Numbered from the stretch's first letter, positions 23,064 through 32,788 are shown. The stretch is DNA of 64,000 nt from JANQNX01 sp965601665 (GCA_965601665.1 OZ271833.1:806001-870000); one strand, 5' to 3'. Program-made: numbers and translations. Notes: generated by a model not told the origin, from the letters alone.

Positions 23064-25001
23064 ATGAAGTCAGTTGCCGATATTTTTTCTGAACAGGGCG
23101 ATCTCGCCGGTCTGCTGCAGGGTTTTCAATACCGCCTGGAACAGGAATCCATGGCTATTGCGATTTATGACGCAATTGATAATGGATATGATTTAATCTG
23201 TGAGGCTGGCACCGGTACAGGCAAAACCATGGCCTACCTTGTACCGGCGTTATTCAGTAAAAAGAAAACGATTGTATCGACAGGCACCAGACACTTGCAG
23301 GACCAGCTTAAGCAAAAAGATTTACCCATCGTGCTTGATGCGTTAAAGCAACCATTGAACGTTATGGTCCTGAAAGGTCGCGCCAATTACCTTTGTTTGA
23401 AAAGAATGCAATCCGCAAGGGAAGATCCAGCTGAACTCAGCTATCAGCAAATGACAGATCTACACGAGGTAGTGCAGTGGTCATCTTCAAGTACCAGTGG
23501 TGATATTAATGAACTTCCTATGATGGAAGAGAATGCGTCATTGCGTAGCATGGTAACTTCTACAACGGAAAACTGTCTCGGCCAATCCTGCTCTGAGTAT
23601 GACAATTGTTTCGTCTTCAGGAATCGTAAGGCCGCGATGGAAGCAGACCTCGTGATTACCAACCATCATCTGTTATTAGCTGATATGGGTTTGCGAGAAA
23701 GCGGTTTTGGTGAGGTGCTACCGCTTGCTGACACCATTATTTTTGATGAAGCACACCAGTTGCCAGAACTGGCTTCCACGTATTTCAGCAAGACCTTGAG
23801 CAGCAGGCAATTGCTGGAACTGGTATTGGATATACGTACAGCTGATCATGAAGAGGCTGGTGATATCGATAACCTTGACGAGATGCTGCAGAAGATGGAA
23901 AAGGCGATCCGGGATGTACGCCTGGTGTTTGGCCGGCGGGATAGTCGCACTGCCTGGCAGGAACTGTCTGACAATGAAAGTCTTGCTGAAGAGATGAATG
24001 CACTGCTGGCGCAGATGCAGATACTTGTCGATGGGCTGGATGAGGTAAAACAACGCGGTAAATTACTTGAGAATTGTTGGCAACGATGCAAACAACACTA
24101 TGACTTTATTGAGGCTTATACAGGAAAAAATAGTGACAGCTTGATACGTTGGGTCGAGATGCGCAGTATGCACTTTTACCTGAACCAGACCCCGGTGAAT
24201 ATAGCCGAGACGTTTCAACAACGCCTTCAAACCTATAACGCATGCAGCATTTTCACTTCGGCCAGCCTGGCAGTAAAGGAAGACTTCAATCACTTTAAAA
24301 GCCAATTAGGACTGGATGATACAGCGACAAGCGTATGGGACAGTCCGTTTGATTATGCACAACAAACAGCGCTGTATATTCCAACAGATTTGCCTGAACC
24401 TAATGACAGGTCTTTTTTTGAACAGTTTATTGAGCGTACGATCGAACTACTAAAACTCAGTGACGGACATGCTTTTGTCCTGTTTACCAGTTACCAGGCA
24501 CTTAATCGTGCGGCAAAACGACTGCAGGATGAAATAAACTATCCCACGTTCGTGCAGGGGCATGCACCACGTTCGGAAATGCTGAATCGTTTTCGGCAGA
24601 CACACAATGCCGTGCTGCTCGGGACAAACAGTTTCTGGGAAGGCGTGGACGTTAAAGGCGATGCCTTATCGCTGGTTATCATCGATAAACTGCCATTTGC
24701 CAGCCCGGACGATCCTGTATTGCAGGCCCGGCTTGATTATCTGTCAAAGCAGGGGGGTAAACCATTCATGGAATACCAGGTGCCGCAGGCTGCTATCGTA
24801 CTGAAGCAGGGGGTAGGGCGTCTCATTCGGGACGTAAACGATAGCGGTGTGTGCGTCATTTGTGATCGCCGCATTGTGAGCAAGTCATACGGTAAGCGCC
24901 TGTTAAGTGCGTTGCCCGGTATGCCCGTAACGCATGATATCCGGGACGTCGCCGATTTTTATATGCGCAAGCAGCACCGGACAACCGCGGTAAACAAATA
25001 G
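23064..25001 (+). CDS. YoaA/DinG-type Fe-S DNA helicase
   Basis: An XPD-like superfamily 2 helicase of 645 residues from the ATG at 23064. An upstream in-frame extension lacks family character. Walker A is 'GTGTGKT' (49-55) and the DEAH box is at 228-231. Four Cys that can hold a 4Fe-4S cluster sit at 111, 171, 176 and 182 between motifs Ia and II. The C-terminal half has 'LLGTNSFWEGVDVKGDAL' and 'QGVGRLIRD' (motif VI). Length and motif order match E. coli YoaA (636 residues), which works with the DNA polymerase III clamp-loader subunit chi in repair. DinG is the alternative. Confidence 0.9.
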   Translation: MKSVADIFSEQGDLAGLLQGFQYRLEQESMAIAIYDAIDNGYDLICEAGTGTGKTMAYLVPALFSKKKTIVSTGTRHLQDQLKQKDLPIVLDALKQPLNVMVLKGRANYLCLKRMQSAREDPAELSYQQMTDLHEVVQWSSSSTSGDINELPMMEENASLRSMVTSTTENCLGQSCSEYDNCFVFRNRKAAMEADLVITNHHLLLADMGLRESGFGEVLPLADTIIFDEAHQLPELASTYFSKTLSSRQLLELVLDIRTADHEEAGDIDNLDEMLQKMEKAIRDVRLVFGRRDSRTAWQELSDNESLAEEMNALLAQMQILVDGLDEVKQRGKLLENCWQRCKQHYDFIEAYTGKNSDSLIRWVEMRSMHFYLNQTPVNIAETFQQRLQTYNACSIFTSASLAVKEDFNHFKSQLGLDDTATSVWDSPFDYAQQTALYIPTDLPEPNDRSFFEQFIERTIELLKLSDGHAFVLFTSYQALNRAAKRLQDEINYPTFVQGHAPRSEMLNRFRQTHNAVLLGTNSFWEGVDVKGDALSLVIIDKLPFASPDDPVLQARLDYLSKQGGKPFMEYQVPQAAIVLKQGVGRLIRDVNDSGVCVICDRRIVSKSYGKRLLSALPGMPVTHDIRDVADFYMRKQHRTTAVNK

Positions 25002-25036
25002 GTGTTGGCGCAAAAAGTTATATATTTTTGATAAAA

Positions 25037-25699
25037 CTACAACTTTATTGCCAAAGACAGTCCATCGCCCAGCGGTAACAGGCACTGTTGTACTCGTTTG
25101 TCCTTGTGGATGAATGCATTGAAACGACGTATGCCCTGGGTGTCTTCATCGTCGTAGTTAGCATCGGCCGGATAGCCATTCCACAACACATTATCGGTAG
25201 CAATCACGCCGCCTTTTCTAATCAATGGCAGTAATGCTTCGAAGTAATCTACATATTCCGGTTTGTGCGCATCGATAAATGCAAAATCGAAATGATTGTT
25301 CAGTCCTGATTGCAGCAGCTCGTTAAGCGTCTCCAGGGCCGGAGCCAGTTTCAATTCAATCTTGTGCTCAATGCCTGCCTCGGCCCAGTATTCGCGTGCG
25401 ATTTTGGTAGCTTCAGGATCATTATCCAGGGCAAACAATTTGCCATCTTGCGGCAGGGCAAGGGCAATGGCAAGGCTGCTATAGCCGGTAAAGACACCTA
25501 TTTCAATCGCATTCCTTACGCCCAGGCCGGTTACGAGGAAACGGAAAAACTGACCCTGCTCGGGCGCAATCTGCATCCTTGCCATTGCATGGTTGGCCGT
25601 TTGTTCTCGACAGCGTTTGAGAATATCGGGCTCGTCTAGTGAAACCGACAACAAATAATCGTAGACTTCGTCAGTAAGGTTAAGTGTTTTTCTGCTCAT
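25037..25699 (-). CDS. SAM-dependent O-methyltransferase
   Basis: The 220-residue protein is a class I methyltransferase of the caffeoyl-CoA/catechol group. It contains 'AIEIGVFTGYSSLAIALAL' (motif I, key residues Glu, Gly, Thr, Ser), 'LFALDNDPEATKIAREYW', and 'DFAFIDAHKPEYVDYFEALL', whose Asp and His bind metal. 'IATDNVLWNG' gives the second metal Asp-Asn. Such enzymes act on diphenols or small phenolics. The bacterial substrates are mostly unknown. It stands alone, divergent from cpdA by only about 24 bp. Confidence 0.9.
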   Translation of the reverse strand: MSRKTLNLTDEVYDYLLSVSLDEPDILKRCREQTANHAMARMQIAPEQGQFFRFLVTGLGVRNAIEIGVFTGYSSLAIALALPQDGKLFALDNDPEATKIAREYWAEAGIEHKIELKLAPALETLNELLQSGLNNHFDFAFIDAHKPEYVDYFEALLPLIRKGGVIATDNVLWNGYPADANYDDEDTQGIRRFNAFIHKDKRVQQCLLPLGDGLSLAIKL

Positions 25700-25723
25700 T
25701 ATAGTTAATAATTAATTATTGCC

Positions 25724-26527
25724 ATGTTATCCAGCCCAGCGTCAGCTACCCAAATCAAACCGTTAGATAATAAGTCTATCAAGATTATCCAGATCACCGA
25801 TACGCATGTACTGAATGATGGGGAGTCGGTGTTTGACGATTTTGACACATCAAAAAGCCTGTCGTCAGTCATTGATGCGATAAAGCGGAAGGAAGGCGAT
25901 GCAGATGCTGTGTTGGTGACAGGCGACCTGGTTCATACGCCAAGCGAGGCGGCTTACCAGAAACTTGCCGACCATCTCGCCAGTGTTCCTGCATCATTAT
26001 TCTGTCTTCCTGGTAACCATGATGATAGAGGCATGATGAACTACGTGCTGGGCAACAACGGGTTTGACCTGAGTAAAACAATCATCATCGGTAACTGGGT
26101 GATTGTATTACTGGATACCCATGTAAGTGGTGAGCATGCAGGCAAAATATCGGATGTTGAACTCGAGTTGCTGCACACTTGCCTGGCGCACTTTCCCGAA
26201 CACAATGTGGTTATCGCGTTACACCATCACCCTGTTTCTATCGACAGCGCCTGGATGGACGCCATGTCTTTAACCAATCCTGAAGTATTATTTGCCGCTA
26301 TAGAACAACATGGCAGCGTGCGGGGAGTCATCTGGGGCCATATTCACCAGGCCTTCGAGCTGACGCTGTACGAATGCCTGTTGCTGGGGACGCCCTCTAC
26401 CTGTTTACAGTTCAAGCCAGGGTCACCGGTGTTTGCCGTGGACGATCGCCCTCCCGGCTATCGTAAATTGACCCTGCTTGAGACTGGCAAGCTCACCACA
26501 GAGGTAAAATACGTTACTGATAGTTAA
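25724..26527 (+). CDS. cpdA: 3',5'-cyclic AMP phosphodiesterase CpdA
   Basis: A 267-residue calcineurin-like phosphoesterase. Metal-binding motifs appear in order: 'ITDTHVL' (24-30, Asp26 and His28), 'TGDLVH' (66-71, Asp68), 'LPGNHDD' (95-101, Asn98 and His99), 'ALHHHPV' and 'GHIHQ'. The spacing matches E. coli CpdA, including its 15-20 residue lead before the first motif. CpdA lowers cAMP and so tunes CRP-controlled genes. It is convergent with tsaB, with a 38-bp AT-rich gap. Confidence 0.9.
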   Translation: MLSSPASATQIKPLDNKSIKIIQITDTHVLNDGESVFDDFDTSKSLSSVIDAIKRKEGDADAVLVTGDLVHTPSEAAYQKLADHLASVPASLFCLPGNHDDRGMMNYVLGNNGFDLSKTIIIGNWVIVLLDTHVSGEHAGKISDVELELLHTCLAHFPEHNVVIALHHHPVSIDSAWMDAMSLTNPEVLFAAIEQHGSVRGVIWGHIHQAFELTLYECLLLGTPSTCLQFKPGSPVFAVDDRPPGYRKLTLLETGKLTTEVKYVTDS

Positions 26528-26565
26528 CTAGAATAATGATTAAAAGTATTATATAAATAATTGTA

Positions 26566-27231
26566 TTAATTGATTATTTTATTTCTTAAATAAACCGGCG
26601 CCGCATCCAGTACCGAGATTGCAGACTCTGTTTCATAACGTTGCCTTGCCAGCGTTAATACGTCTGATGCCAACGGAAACCGTGCGCCATCGTACCCGAT
26701 CAGCGCATCACCAAACTTCGTGGCCAATGTTTCACCATAGGTTTGCCAGCCAGTCCCCACGCCATAGCAGCTGTTTACAGCAGGTGGTGTAATCCGGTCA
26801 GGAGCACAAACCAGTTCCTCGCCAACAGGCTGCATCAGGCCATGTTCATCTCGCTGGAACATCCCCCAGTAAATTTCCTGCATCCGTGCATCAATCGCTA
26901 CAGCGATATTGCTGTGATCAGCGGCTATTTGCTGAGCCAGCGCGGCAAGGGATGAAACCGGGACAACCGGCAGCGCATGGGCAAAGGCCAGGCCCTGCAC
27001 GACACCAAGGGCAATACGCACCCCTGTAAATGCGCCAGGCCCCTGTCCGTAAGCGATAGCGTCCAGTTCCTCTATTCGCAGTTCTGCATCCCGTAACAGG
27101 GAATCAACCATGGGCAGGATCAATCGAGTATGTTGCCTGGGGGCAATTTCGTTCAGTTCGGTTACGGCATCATCAGCCAACAGGGCAGCAGAGCAGGATT
27201 CAGTCGCGGTCTCTATCGCAAGTAGTTTCAT
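26566..27231 (-). CDS. tsaB: tRNA t6A biosynthesis protein TsaB
   Basis: TsaB (YeaZ) is the dimerising scaffold that with TsaC, TsaD and TsaE makes N6-threonylcarbamoyladenosine in ANN-reading tRNAs. The 221-residue protein opens 'MKLLAIETATESCSAAL' and has 'GPGAFTGVRIALGVVQGLA' (about 69-87), both diagnostic. It is the ASKHA fold without the TsaD metal site. It is divergent from the lolC gene. Confidence 0.95.
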   Translation of the reverse strand: MKLLAIETATESCSAALLADDAVTELNEIAPRQHTRLILPMVDSLLRDAELRIEELDAIAYGQGPGAFTGVRIALGVVQGLAFAHALPVVPVSSLAALAQQIAADHSNIAVAIDARMQEIYWGMFQRDEHGLMQPVGEELVCAPDRITPPAVNSCYGVGTGWQTYGETLATKFGDALIGYDGARFPLASDVLTLARQRYETESAISVLDAAPVYLRNKIIN

Positions 27232-27292
27232 TGTTATGTATTTTAACTGATGCGGTAATCAGCGTCTTATTTCATGTCACTCACTTCATGCT

Positions 27293-27298
27293 TATAAT
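27293..27298 (+). promoter_or_regulatory. Consensus -10 box immediately before lolC
   Basis: A perfect TATAAT lies only 8 bp before the ATG at 27307, and no ribosome site is between them. If used, the transcript would start at or within 2-3 bases of the start codon. No strong -35 is seen; TTCATG at 27271-27276 with 16-bp spacing is the best. Confidence 0.5.
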
Positions 27299-27306
27299 GC
27301 ACGCCA

Positions 27307-28551
27307 ATGTTTGATTCCTACGAAACGCTGATCGGGCTACGCTACGTTCGCGCCCGGCGCCGTAACCATTTCATTTCCTTCATCTCGTTAACATCCATGC
27401 TTGGTGTTGGCCTTGGCGTAATGGCATTAATTACCGTTCTTTCCGTTATGAATGGGTTTGAAAAGGAGTTGAAAGAACGCATCCTGGGCATGGCTTCTCA
27501 CGCAACGGTTATTGAGGATGGCAATGTGTTGAATGACTGGCGTCCCATCGCCAGGGAAGTGGAATCGCATCCGGAAATCCTGGGTGTCGCTCCTTACTTT
27601 CATGCCGAGGGGATGTTGGTCAACAATAAAAGAGTGAATGGCATGATTATCCGGGGAATCCTGCCTGAGGAAGAGCCCAGGGTTGCCATGGTGACAGAAA
27701 AAATGATCATGGGTAAATTAAGTAGCCTTGTTGCCGGCGACTTTCATATTATCCTTGGCAAGGAACTCGCACGCTCGTTGGCTGTTGCACCCGGGGACAA
27801 GGTTACCCTCGTAGCACCGCAGGCTAATGTAACACCCGCAGGTATATTGCCCAGATTGAAACGCTTTACCGTGACTGGCATATTTGAAGTAGGAATGCAC
27901 GAATTTGATAGTGGCCTTGCATTAATACACATGGACGATGCCATGCGCCTGTTCCGAAAGGGCGGTCCAACAGGTCTGCGCATAAAAACCGACGATATCC
28001 TTGCTGCCCCACGCATTAGCCGTGAAATCGTGGCGCAGCTGCCTGGTCGTTACTGGGTTGTCGACTGGACCCAGCGCCATGCAAATTTTTTCCGTGCTTT
28101 GAAAACTGAAAAAACCGTCATGTTTGTCATTCTGATGCTAATCGTGGCAGTTGCGGCATTCAATATCATTTCAACGCTGGTCATGATGGTGTCTGACAAG
28201 CAATCTGATATTGCCGTGTTGCGAACGCTTGGGGCCAGTCCCGGCAGTATCCTGAAGATATTCATGATCCAGGGTACGGTTATTGGTGTCGTCGGGATTA
28301 CCCTTGGTGTTATCGGTGGTGTCTGGCTGGCAGCAAACGTTGAAACACTGGTGCCGGCTATCGAGTCAATGCTGGGCAGGAAATTTCTTTCCCCGGATAT
28401 CTATTACATCAGTGAATTACCGTCTGATATGCACTGGCAGGATGTTGTGACTATCAGCATCATTGCGTTTGTCCTGTGTCTTTTGGCCACCATTTATCCG
28501 GCATTACGCGCCGCCAAAACCCACCCTGCCGAGGCATTACGCTATGAATGA
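27307..28551 (+). CDS. lolC: Lipoprotein-releasing ABC permease LolC/LolE type
   Basis: The 414-residue inner-membrane permease has one N-terminal helix ('FISLTSMLGVGLGVMALITVL'-type, about 24-45), a large periplasmic MacB-like domain (about 50-260), and three C-terminal helices. It extracts outer-membrane lipoproteins and passes them to LolA, which is encoded at 49 kb in this window. Only one permease gene is next to lolD, so the complex may be a LolF/LolC homodimer type rather than E. coli LolCDE. The last 8 bp overlap lolD. See the -10 box entry for its unusual 5' end. Confidence 0.9.
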   Translation: MFDSYETLIGLRYVRARRRNHFISFISLTSMLGVGLGVMALITVLSVMNGFEKELKERILGMASHATVIEDGNVLNDWRPIAREVESHPEILGVAPYFHAEGMLVNNKRVNGMIIRGILPEEEPRVAMVTEKMIMGKLSSLVAGDFHIILGKELARSLAVAPGDKVTLVAPQANVTPAGILPRLKRFTVTGIFEVGMHEFDSGLALIHMDDAMRLFRKGGPTGLRIKTDDILAAPRISREIVAQLPGRYWVVDWTQRHANFFRALKTEKTVMFVILMLIVAVAAFNIISTLVMMVSDKQSDIAVLRTLGASPGSILKIFMIQGTVIGVVGITLGVIGGVWLAANVETLVPAIESMLGRKFLSPDIYYISELPSDMHWQDVVTISIIAFVLCLLATIYPALRAAKTHPAEALRYE

Positions 28552-29224
28552 CGCGTTACTCGCCACCCAGGGCTTAAGTCGTTGCTACAGTGAAGGCGAA
28601 TTACGCGTCGAGGTCCTCAAAGGCGTCGAGTTCAGTATTGCGCGGCAGCAAAGCATTGCGATCATTGGCGCATCAGGGTCAGGGAAGAGCACCTTGCTGC
28701 ATTTACTTGGTGGCCTGGATGTACCAGATTCAGGTCAGGTCATTCTGGATGGACAGATTTTCAGTAACATGGGGGAAGAGGAGAGAGGCAGATTACGTAA
28801 TAAAATGCTTGGTTTTGTATACCAGTTTCACCACCTGCTACCGGAGTTTACCGCGATTGAAAACGTAGCCATGCCATTGTTGATTCGTCGTGAAAACAGG
28901 ACAAATGCGCTGGATAAAGCGGAATCCTTGCTTGCCAGAGTAGGGTTAACAGATCGATTAATGCATAAACCGGGTGAACTCTCCGGAGGTGAAAGACAAC
29001 GCGCGGCGATTGCCCGCGCGCTGGTAACGTCTCCAGCCTGCGTGTTAGCCGACGAGCCAACCGGCAACCTGGATGAAAAAACTGCCGAACAGGTGTTCGA
29101 ACTGATACTTGAATTGAATCAGACGCTGGGCACAAGTCTGGTCATGGTGACACATAACCTGGACCTTGCCCGGCGTGTTGATCGGGTTATGGAATTACAT
29201 GATGGGGAGTTAAGCGCTGCCTGA
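28544..29224 (+). CDS. lolD: Lipoprotein-releasing ABC ATPase LolD
   Basis: The start is the ATG at 28544 inside the end of lolC (ATGAATGA), giving 226 residues. Walker A is 'GASGSGKSTLL', the Q-loop is 'YQFHHLLPEF', the signature 'LSGGERQRAAIARAL', and Walker B 'VLADEPTGNLD'. The Q-loop residues are the LolD form. It powers the permease encoded just upstream. The 3' end overlaps the convergent DUF2062 gene by 15 bp. Confidence 0.95.
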   Translation: MNDALLATQGLSRCYSEGELRVEVLKGVEFSIARQQSIAIIGASGSGKSTLLHLLGGLDVPDSGQVILDGQIFSNMGEEERGRLRNKMLGFVYQFHHLLPEFTAIENVAMPLLIRRENRTNALDKAESLLARVGLTDRLMHKPGELSGGERQRAAIARALVTSPACVLADEPTGNLDEKTAEQVFELILELNQTLGTSLVMVTHNLDLARRVDRVMELHDGELSAA

Positions 29225-29743
29225 CGTGCCGTTGTTACGGGCTTTTTTCCTGTTCAACCATTTATTCACCGAAGTCAATCGCCAGACCAACCGTACCAAC
29301 ATATAGGTAAGCGAGGCACTTAGCGTCGCCAGAATCAGACAGCCCAGTAACAGCGGCTGCCAGATATCGACAAAGGTAGTAATAAACCAGTTCCAGGAAA
29401 ACTGGAACTCCACGCTTGTATGCTCGAGACCCATTAACCATGCGCCCAGCTTATGTGCGGCATAAAACATGGGCGGAATCGTTATGGGATTGCTAATCAG
29501 TGAAAATACGACAGCAATGGGTAAATTCATTCTCAGCAAGATGGCCAGTATTGCAGAAGTTAACATTTGTACAGGCAATGGTATAAACGCACAGAAAGCA
29601 CCAATAGCGGCACCACCCGCCGATGAACGCCGATGTATATGCCAGAGGTTGGGGTCGTGAAGGTGTTCTGAAAGGAAGTTCAGGCTGCCATGCGCCTGTA
29701 ATTTTTCCTTGTTGGGTAAATGTTGTTTGAGCAGTTTACGCAT
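29210..29743 (-). CDS. DUF2062 membrane protein
   Basis: A 177-residue protein with three hydrophobic segments and the DUF2062 hallmark 'SLISNPITIPPMFYAAHKLG'-like block (key residues Asn-Pro-x-Thr-x-Pro, near 83-102). The N-terminus is basic and amphipathic. Its function is unknown. The family is common beside comEC and lol genes in gammaproteobacteria. It is divergent from comEC and overlaps the 3' end of lolD. Confidence 0.85.
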   Translation of the reverse strand: MRKLLKQHLPNKEKLQAHGSLNFLSEHLHDPNLWHIHRRSSAGGAAIGAFCAFIPLPVQMLTSAILAILLRMNLPIAVVFSLISNPITIPPMFYAAHKLGAWLMGLEHTSVEFQFSWNWFITTFVDIWQPLLLGCLILATLSASLTYMLVRLVWRLTSVNKWLNRKKARNNGTSGSA

Positions 29744-29825
29744 AACGGGTTTGGACTAAATTTCGACCCTTGCTGAAAAAGCGCGCTATTATAGCCTAAT
29801 CAGGCTACATGGAGAGTTAAATTTG

Positions 29826-32126
29826 ATGCTTGCAAGGATGCTGGCATTTTTCTGCGGACTTTTTCTCGTACAGCATTTGTCCAGGCTGCCTGCAGCAGGT
29901 CTGGCGTGGCTATTGTTGCCGTTCTTGCTGGCGTCTCTAAGGTTTCAGATTCTACAGTTGCCAACCTGTTTCCTTGCCGGGTGCAGTTGGATGCTTCTGG
30001 TCGGCCATTCAATGTTACATCCTTCTTTGCCAGCCGAACTTGAACAAAAGGATCTCATTGTTGAAGGAACAGTTATTTCCATGCCTGAGAAGCGACAACG
30101 TTACCTGCGTTTTCGTTTTCGAATTGATCGACTCATCTCACCGACCGGACAACCTGTATCGCTGCCGCTAAACACAAGGCTTAACTGGTATGACCTTGAT
30201 AAAACGATCGTGCCAGGTCAAACATGGCAGCTGACTGTGAGATTAAAACGTCCACATGGTTTCATGAATCCAGGTGGTTTTGATTATGAAGGCTGGCTGA
30301 TACGCCAGGATATTCGTGCACTGGGTTATGTCAGAAACACACCGGTTGCTGCTAACATCAAGCCAGCACAGGCTGCGTTTGCAGAACGAATTCGTTATTA
30401 CCTTGCACGGCAGATTCGTGAATACGTACCGCTTGATCACCAGGCACTTGTGTTGGCATTGAGTCTTGGTGATCGATCACTGCTCGAAAAAGAACAAACC
30501 GCATTATTACAACAGACGGGTACCAGCCACCTGATTGCGATTTCCGGTTTACACCTTGGCATGGTAGCAAGCATGGTCTATTTCCTGGTGCGTCTTTGCT
30601 GGGCAAGAGTATTAGCATTGACCAGGTTACTGTCGGCGCCTACAGCCGCAATTGGATTCGCATTTATTGCAGCGTGTGGTTACGCGATGCTGGCAGGTTT
30701 TACCCTGCCCACACAGCGGGCCTTGATTATGATTGCACTGGTATTGCTCAATGTCCTGTTTGCACAGACTATCGCTATATCTCGATCACTTGTCATCGCG
30801 GCCTTCCTGGTACTGCTGCTGGACCCGCTGGCACTTCAATCCAGCAGTTTCTGGCTATCGTTTGGTGCAGTTGCTGCCATTCTTTACCTTGTCAGGGGGA
30901 GGGTGTTGCAAATCAGCAAACCAGAAAAGTGGTTCAGGTTACAGGCTTTACTATCACTGGCGCTATTTCCTGCACTGGCCATCAGTTTTAACCAACTGCC
31001 AGTGTATTCAATTGCCGCGAACATTATTAGCATTCCGTTAACCGGTTTTCTGGTAGTGCCTCTATTATTGCTGGCTTTGCTATTTCTGGTCGTGGCGCCT
31101 TCTGTAGCACAACTACTTTATTCTGCGGCAATAAGATGCATTGAGTTATTCTGGTGGTATCTGGATGCACTGCAAATGTTGCCAATGCATAGCATTTCTG
31201 TCCCGGGGTCAAGCTGGCTTGCGTATTTATGTGGCGTACTCGGAATCATTATCCTGTTCATGCCAGGCGGATTGCCTGCCCGATGGATTGGCGTTGTCTG
31301 GCTATTGCCGCTGTTTTACCCCTTGCAGCACAAAATAACAACGGGGGAGTTTCAGCTGGATATGCTCGATGTCGGCCAGGGTCTGGCTGCATTAATCAGG
31401 ACTGAAAACCATAATCTGCTTTACGACACCGGGGCAAAGTTTTCAGAAAACTTTAATATTGGTGATGCTGTTGTTGTGCCGTTCCTGAATTATCGGGGGT
31501 TAAGTCAACTGGATGTATTGATGATTAGTCATGGTGATAACGATCACATTGGTGGCGCCAGTGCCGTCATCAAGGCATTTGCTCCCGGTAAAATTTTGAC
31601 GAGTGTTCCTGATAAGGTTAACTACCAACAGGTGTATTACTGCCAACAGGGGCAATCATGGCACTGGGATGGCGTCGTGTTTGAAATACTGCATCCACGA
31701 CGGGACACAAACTTCAGTGGCAATAATGCGTCATGTGTACTGAAAGTGACCGGGCCGCATGGCAGCGTATTGTTATCCGGAGACATCGAGAAACAGGCAG
31801 AAACCATGCTGCTGCAAGAACAGCGTGACAAGCTATCCAGTAACTTGCTCATCGTGCCACATCACGGTAGTCGTAGCTCTTCCAGTCCGGTGTTCGTTGA
31901 CTCGGTCGCACCTGAATACGCTTTATTTGCGGCAGGATACAGGAATCGATTCGGACTACCGAAACAGGATATAATTGACCGCTACAGGCAGCGCGGCGTG
32001 GAGTCATACCTAAGCTATCGATCAGGGGCGATACAGGTTATTTTTTCCGGCGCTGGAACCATTATTAATGAAAGCCGCCTGGCCAACAGGCGTTTTTGGC
32101 ATAATGACGCGAATAATGAACATTAA
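29826..32126 (+). CDS. comEC: ComEC/Rec2 DNA uptake channel
   Basis: ComEC carries single-stranded DNA across the inner membrane during transformation. The protein has 766 residues from the ATG at 29826; a TTG one codon upstream is an alternative with better spacing from GGAG. It has an N-terminal soluble DUF4131 region, a competence domain with about ten helices ('GTSHLIAISGLHLGMVAS' is diagnostic), and a C-terminal metallo-beta-lactamase-like domain with 'LDMLDVGQG' and 'SHGDNDHIGG'. All parts are intact. It leads the exbB-exbD-lpxK-ycaR-kdsB run. Confidence 0.9.
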   Translation: MLARMLAFFCGLFLVQHLSRLPAAGLAWLLLPFLLASLRFQILQLPTCFLAGCSWMLLVGHSMLHPSLPAELEQKDLIVEGTVISMPEKRQRYLRFRFRIDRLISPTGQPVSLPLNTRLNWYDLDKTIVPGQTWQLTVRLKRPHGFMNPGGFDYEGWLIRQDIRALGYVRNTPVAANIKPAQAAFAERIRYYLARQIREYVPLDHQALVLALSLGDRSLLEKEQTALLQQTGTSHLIAISGLHLGMVASMVYFLVRLCWARVLALTRLLSAPTAAIGFAFIAACGYAMLAGFTLPTQRALIMIALVLLNVLFAQTIAISRSLVIAAFLVLLLDPLALQSSSFWLSFGAVAAILYLVRGRVLQISKPEKWFRLQALLSLALFPALAISFNQLPVYSIAANIISIPLTGFLVVPLLLLALLFLVVAPSVAQLLYSAAIRCIELFWWYLDALQMLPMHSISVPGSSWLAYLCGVLGIIILFMPGGLPARWIGVVWLLPLFYPLQHKITTGEFQLDMLDVGQGLAALIRTENHNLLYDTGAKFSENFNIGDAVVVPFLNYRGLSQLDVLMISHGDNDHIGGASAVIKAFAPGKILTSVPDKVNYQQVYYCQQGQSWHWDGVVFEILHPRRDTNFSGNNASCVLKVTGPHGSVLLSGDIEKQAETMLLQEQRDKLSSNLLIVPHHGSRSSSSPVFVDSVAPEYALFAAGYRNRFGLPKQDIIDRYRQRGVESYLSYRSGAIQVIFSGAGTIINESRLANRRFWHNDANNEH

Positions 32127-32149
32127 CGATAAATGGAGAAGAAATACCG

Positions 32150-32788
32150 GTGCTTGAATTAATCAAGGCAGGGGGGCTATTGATGTGGCCCATCCTGTTA
32201 TGCTCTGTCATTGCCTCTGCGATTATAGCGGAGCGTTTCTGGTCATTGAGGGCAAGCAAAATCGTACCCAGAAACCTCGTATCCAGGGTCTGGCAATGGG
32301 AAAAAGTGGGTCACCTGAATCAGCAACGTGTTCAGTCACTCCGTAAAAGCTCGCCACTGGGTATGGTGTTGTCTGCAGGACTGGTCAACAGACACCATTC
32401 GCGTGAGATCATGAAAGAAAGTATCGAAGAAGTCGGTCGACAGGTATCTCATGAACTGGAACGATTTCTCAATACCCTTGGTACGATTGCTTCAATTTCA
32501 CCATTGCTGGGCTTACTAGGCACAGTCATTGGTATGATTAAGGTGTTCACGGTCATCACAGCGCAGGGTGTTGGTGATCCAAGTGTATTGTCAGAGGGTA
32601 TTTCGGAGGCGCTCATCACCACGGCAGCGGGATTATCAGTGGCGATTCCAAGCCTGATGTTCCACCGTTATTTTATTGGCAGGGTCAATGAACTGACACT
32701 AACCATGGAGCAAGAAGCATTAAAAATGGTTGAAGTAATGTGCGGAATGCGCGAATCAGAACAAGCTGTGGGGGATGAAGCCGAGTGA
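32150..32788 (+). CDS. exbB: ExbB/TolQ/MotA-type proton channel protein
   Basis: The start is a GTG at 32150 behind GGAGAAG. The 212-residue protein has three membrane helices (about 10-30, 108-130, 155-175). It has the family block 'LGTIASISPLLGLLGTVIGM' (key residues Pro, Leu, Gly, Thr) and a Thr-rich helix 'ALITTAAGLSVAIPS'. It would form the pentameric part of a proton channel with ExbD. The client is unknown. Position between comEC and lpxK is conserved in Pseudomonas-like genomes. No TonB gene is adjacent. Confidence 0.9.
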   Translation: MLELIKAGGLLMWPILLCSVIASAIIAERFWSLRASKIVPRNLVSRVWQWEKVGHLNQQRVQSLRKSSPLGMVLSAGLVNRHHSREIMKESIEEVGRQVSHELERFLNTLGTIASISPLLGLLGTVIGMIKVFTVITAQGVGDPSVLSEGISEALITTAAGLSVAIPSLMFHRYFIGRVNELTLTMEQEALKMVEVMCGMRESEQAVGDEAE

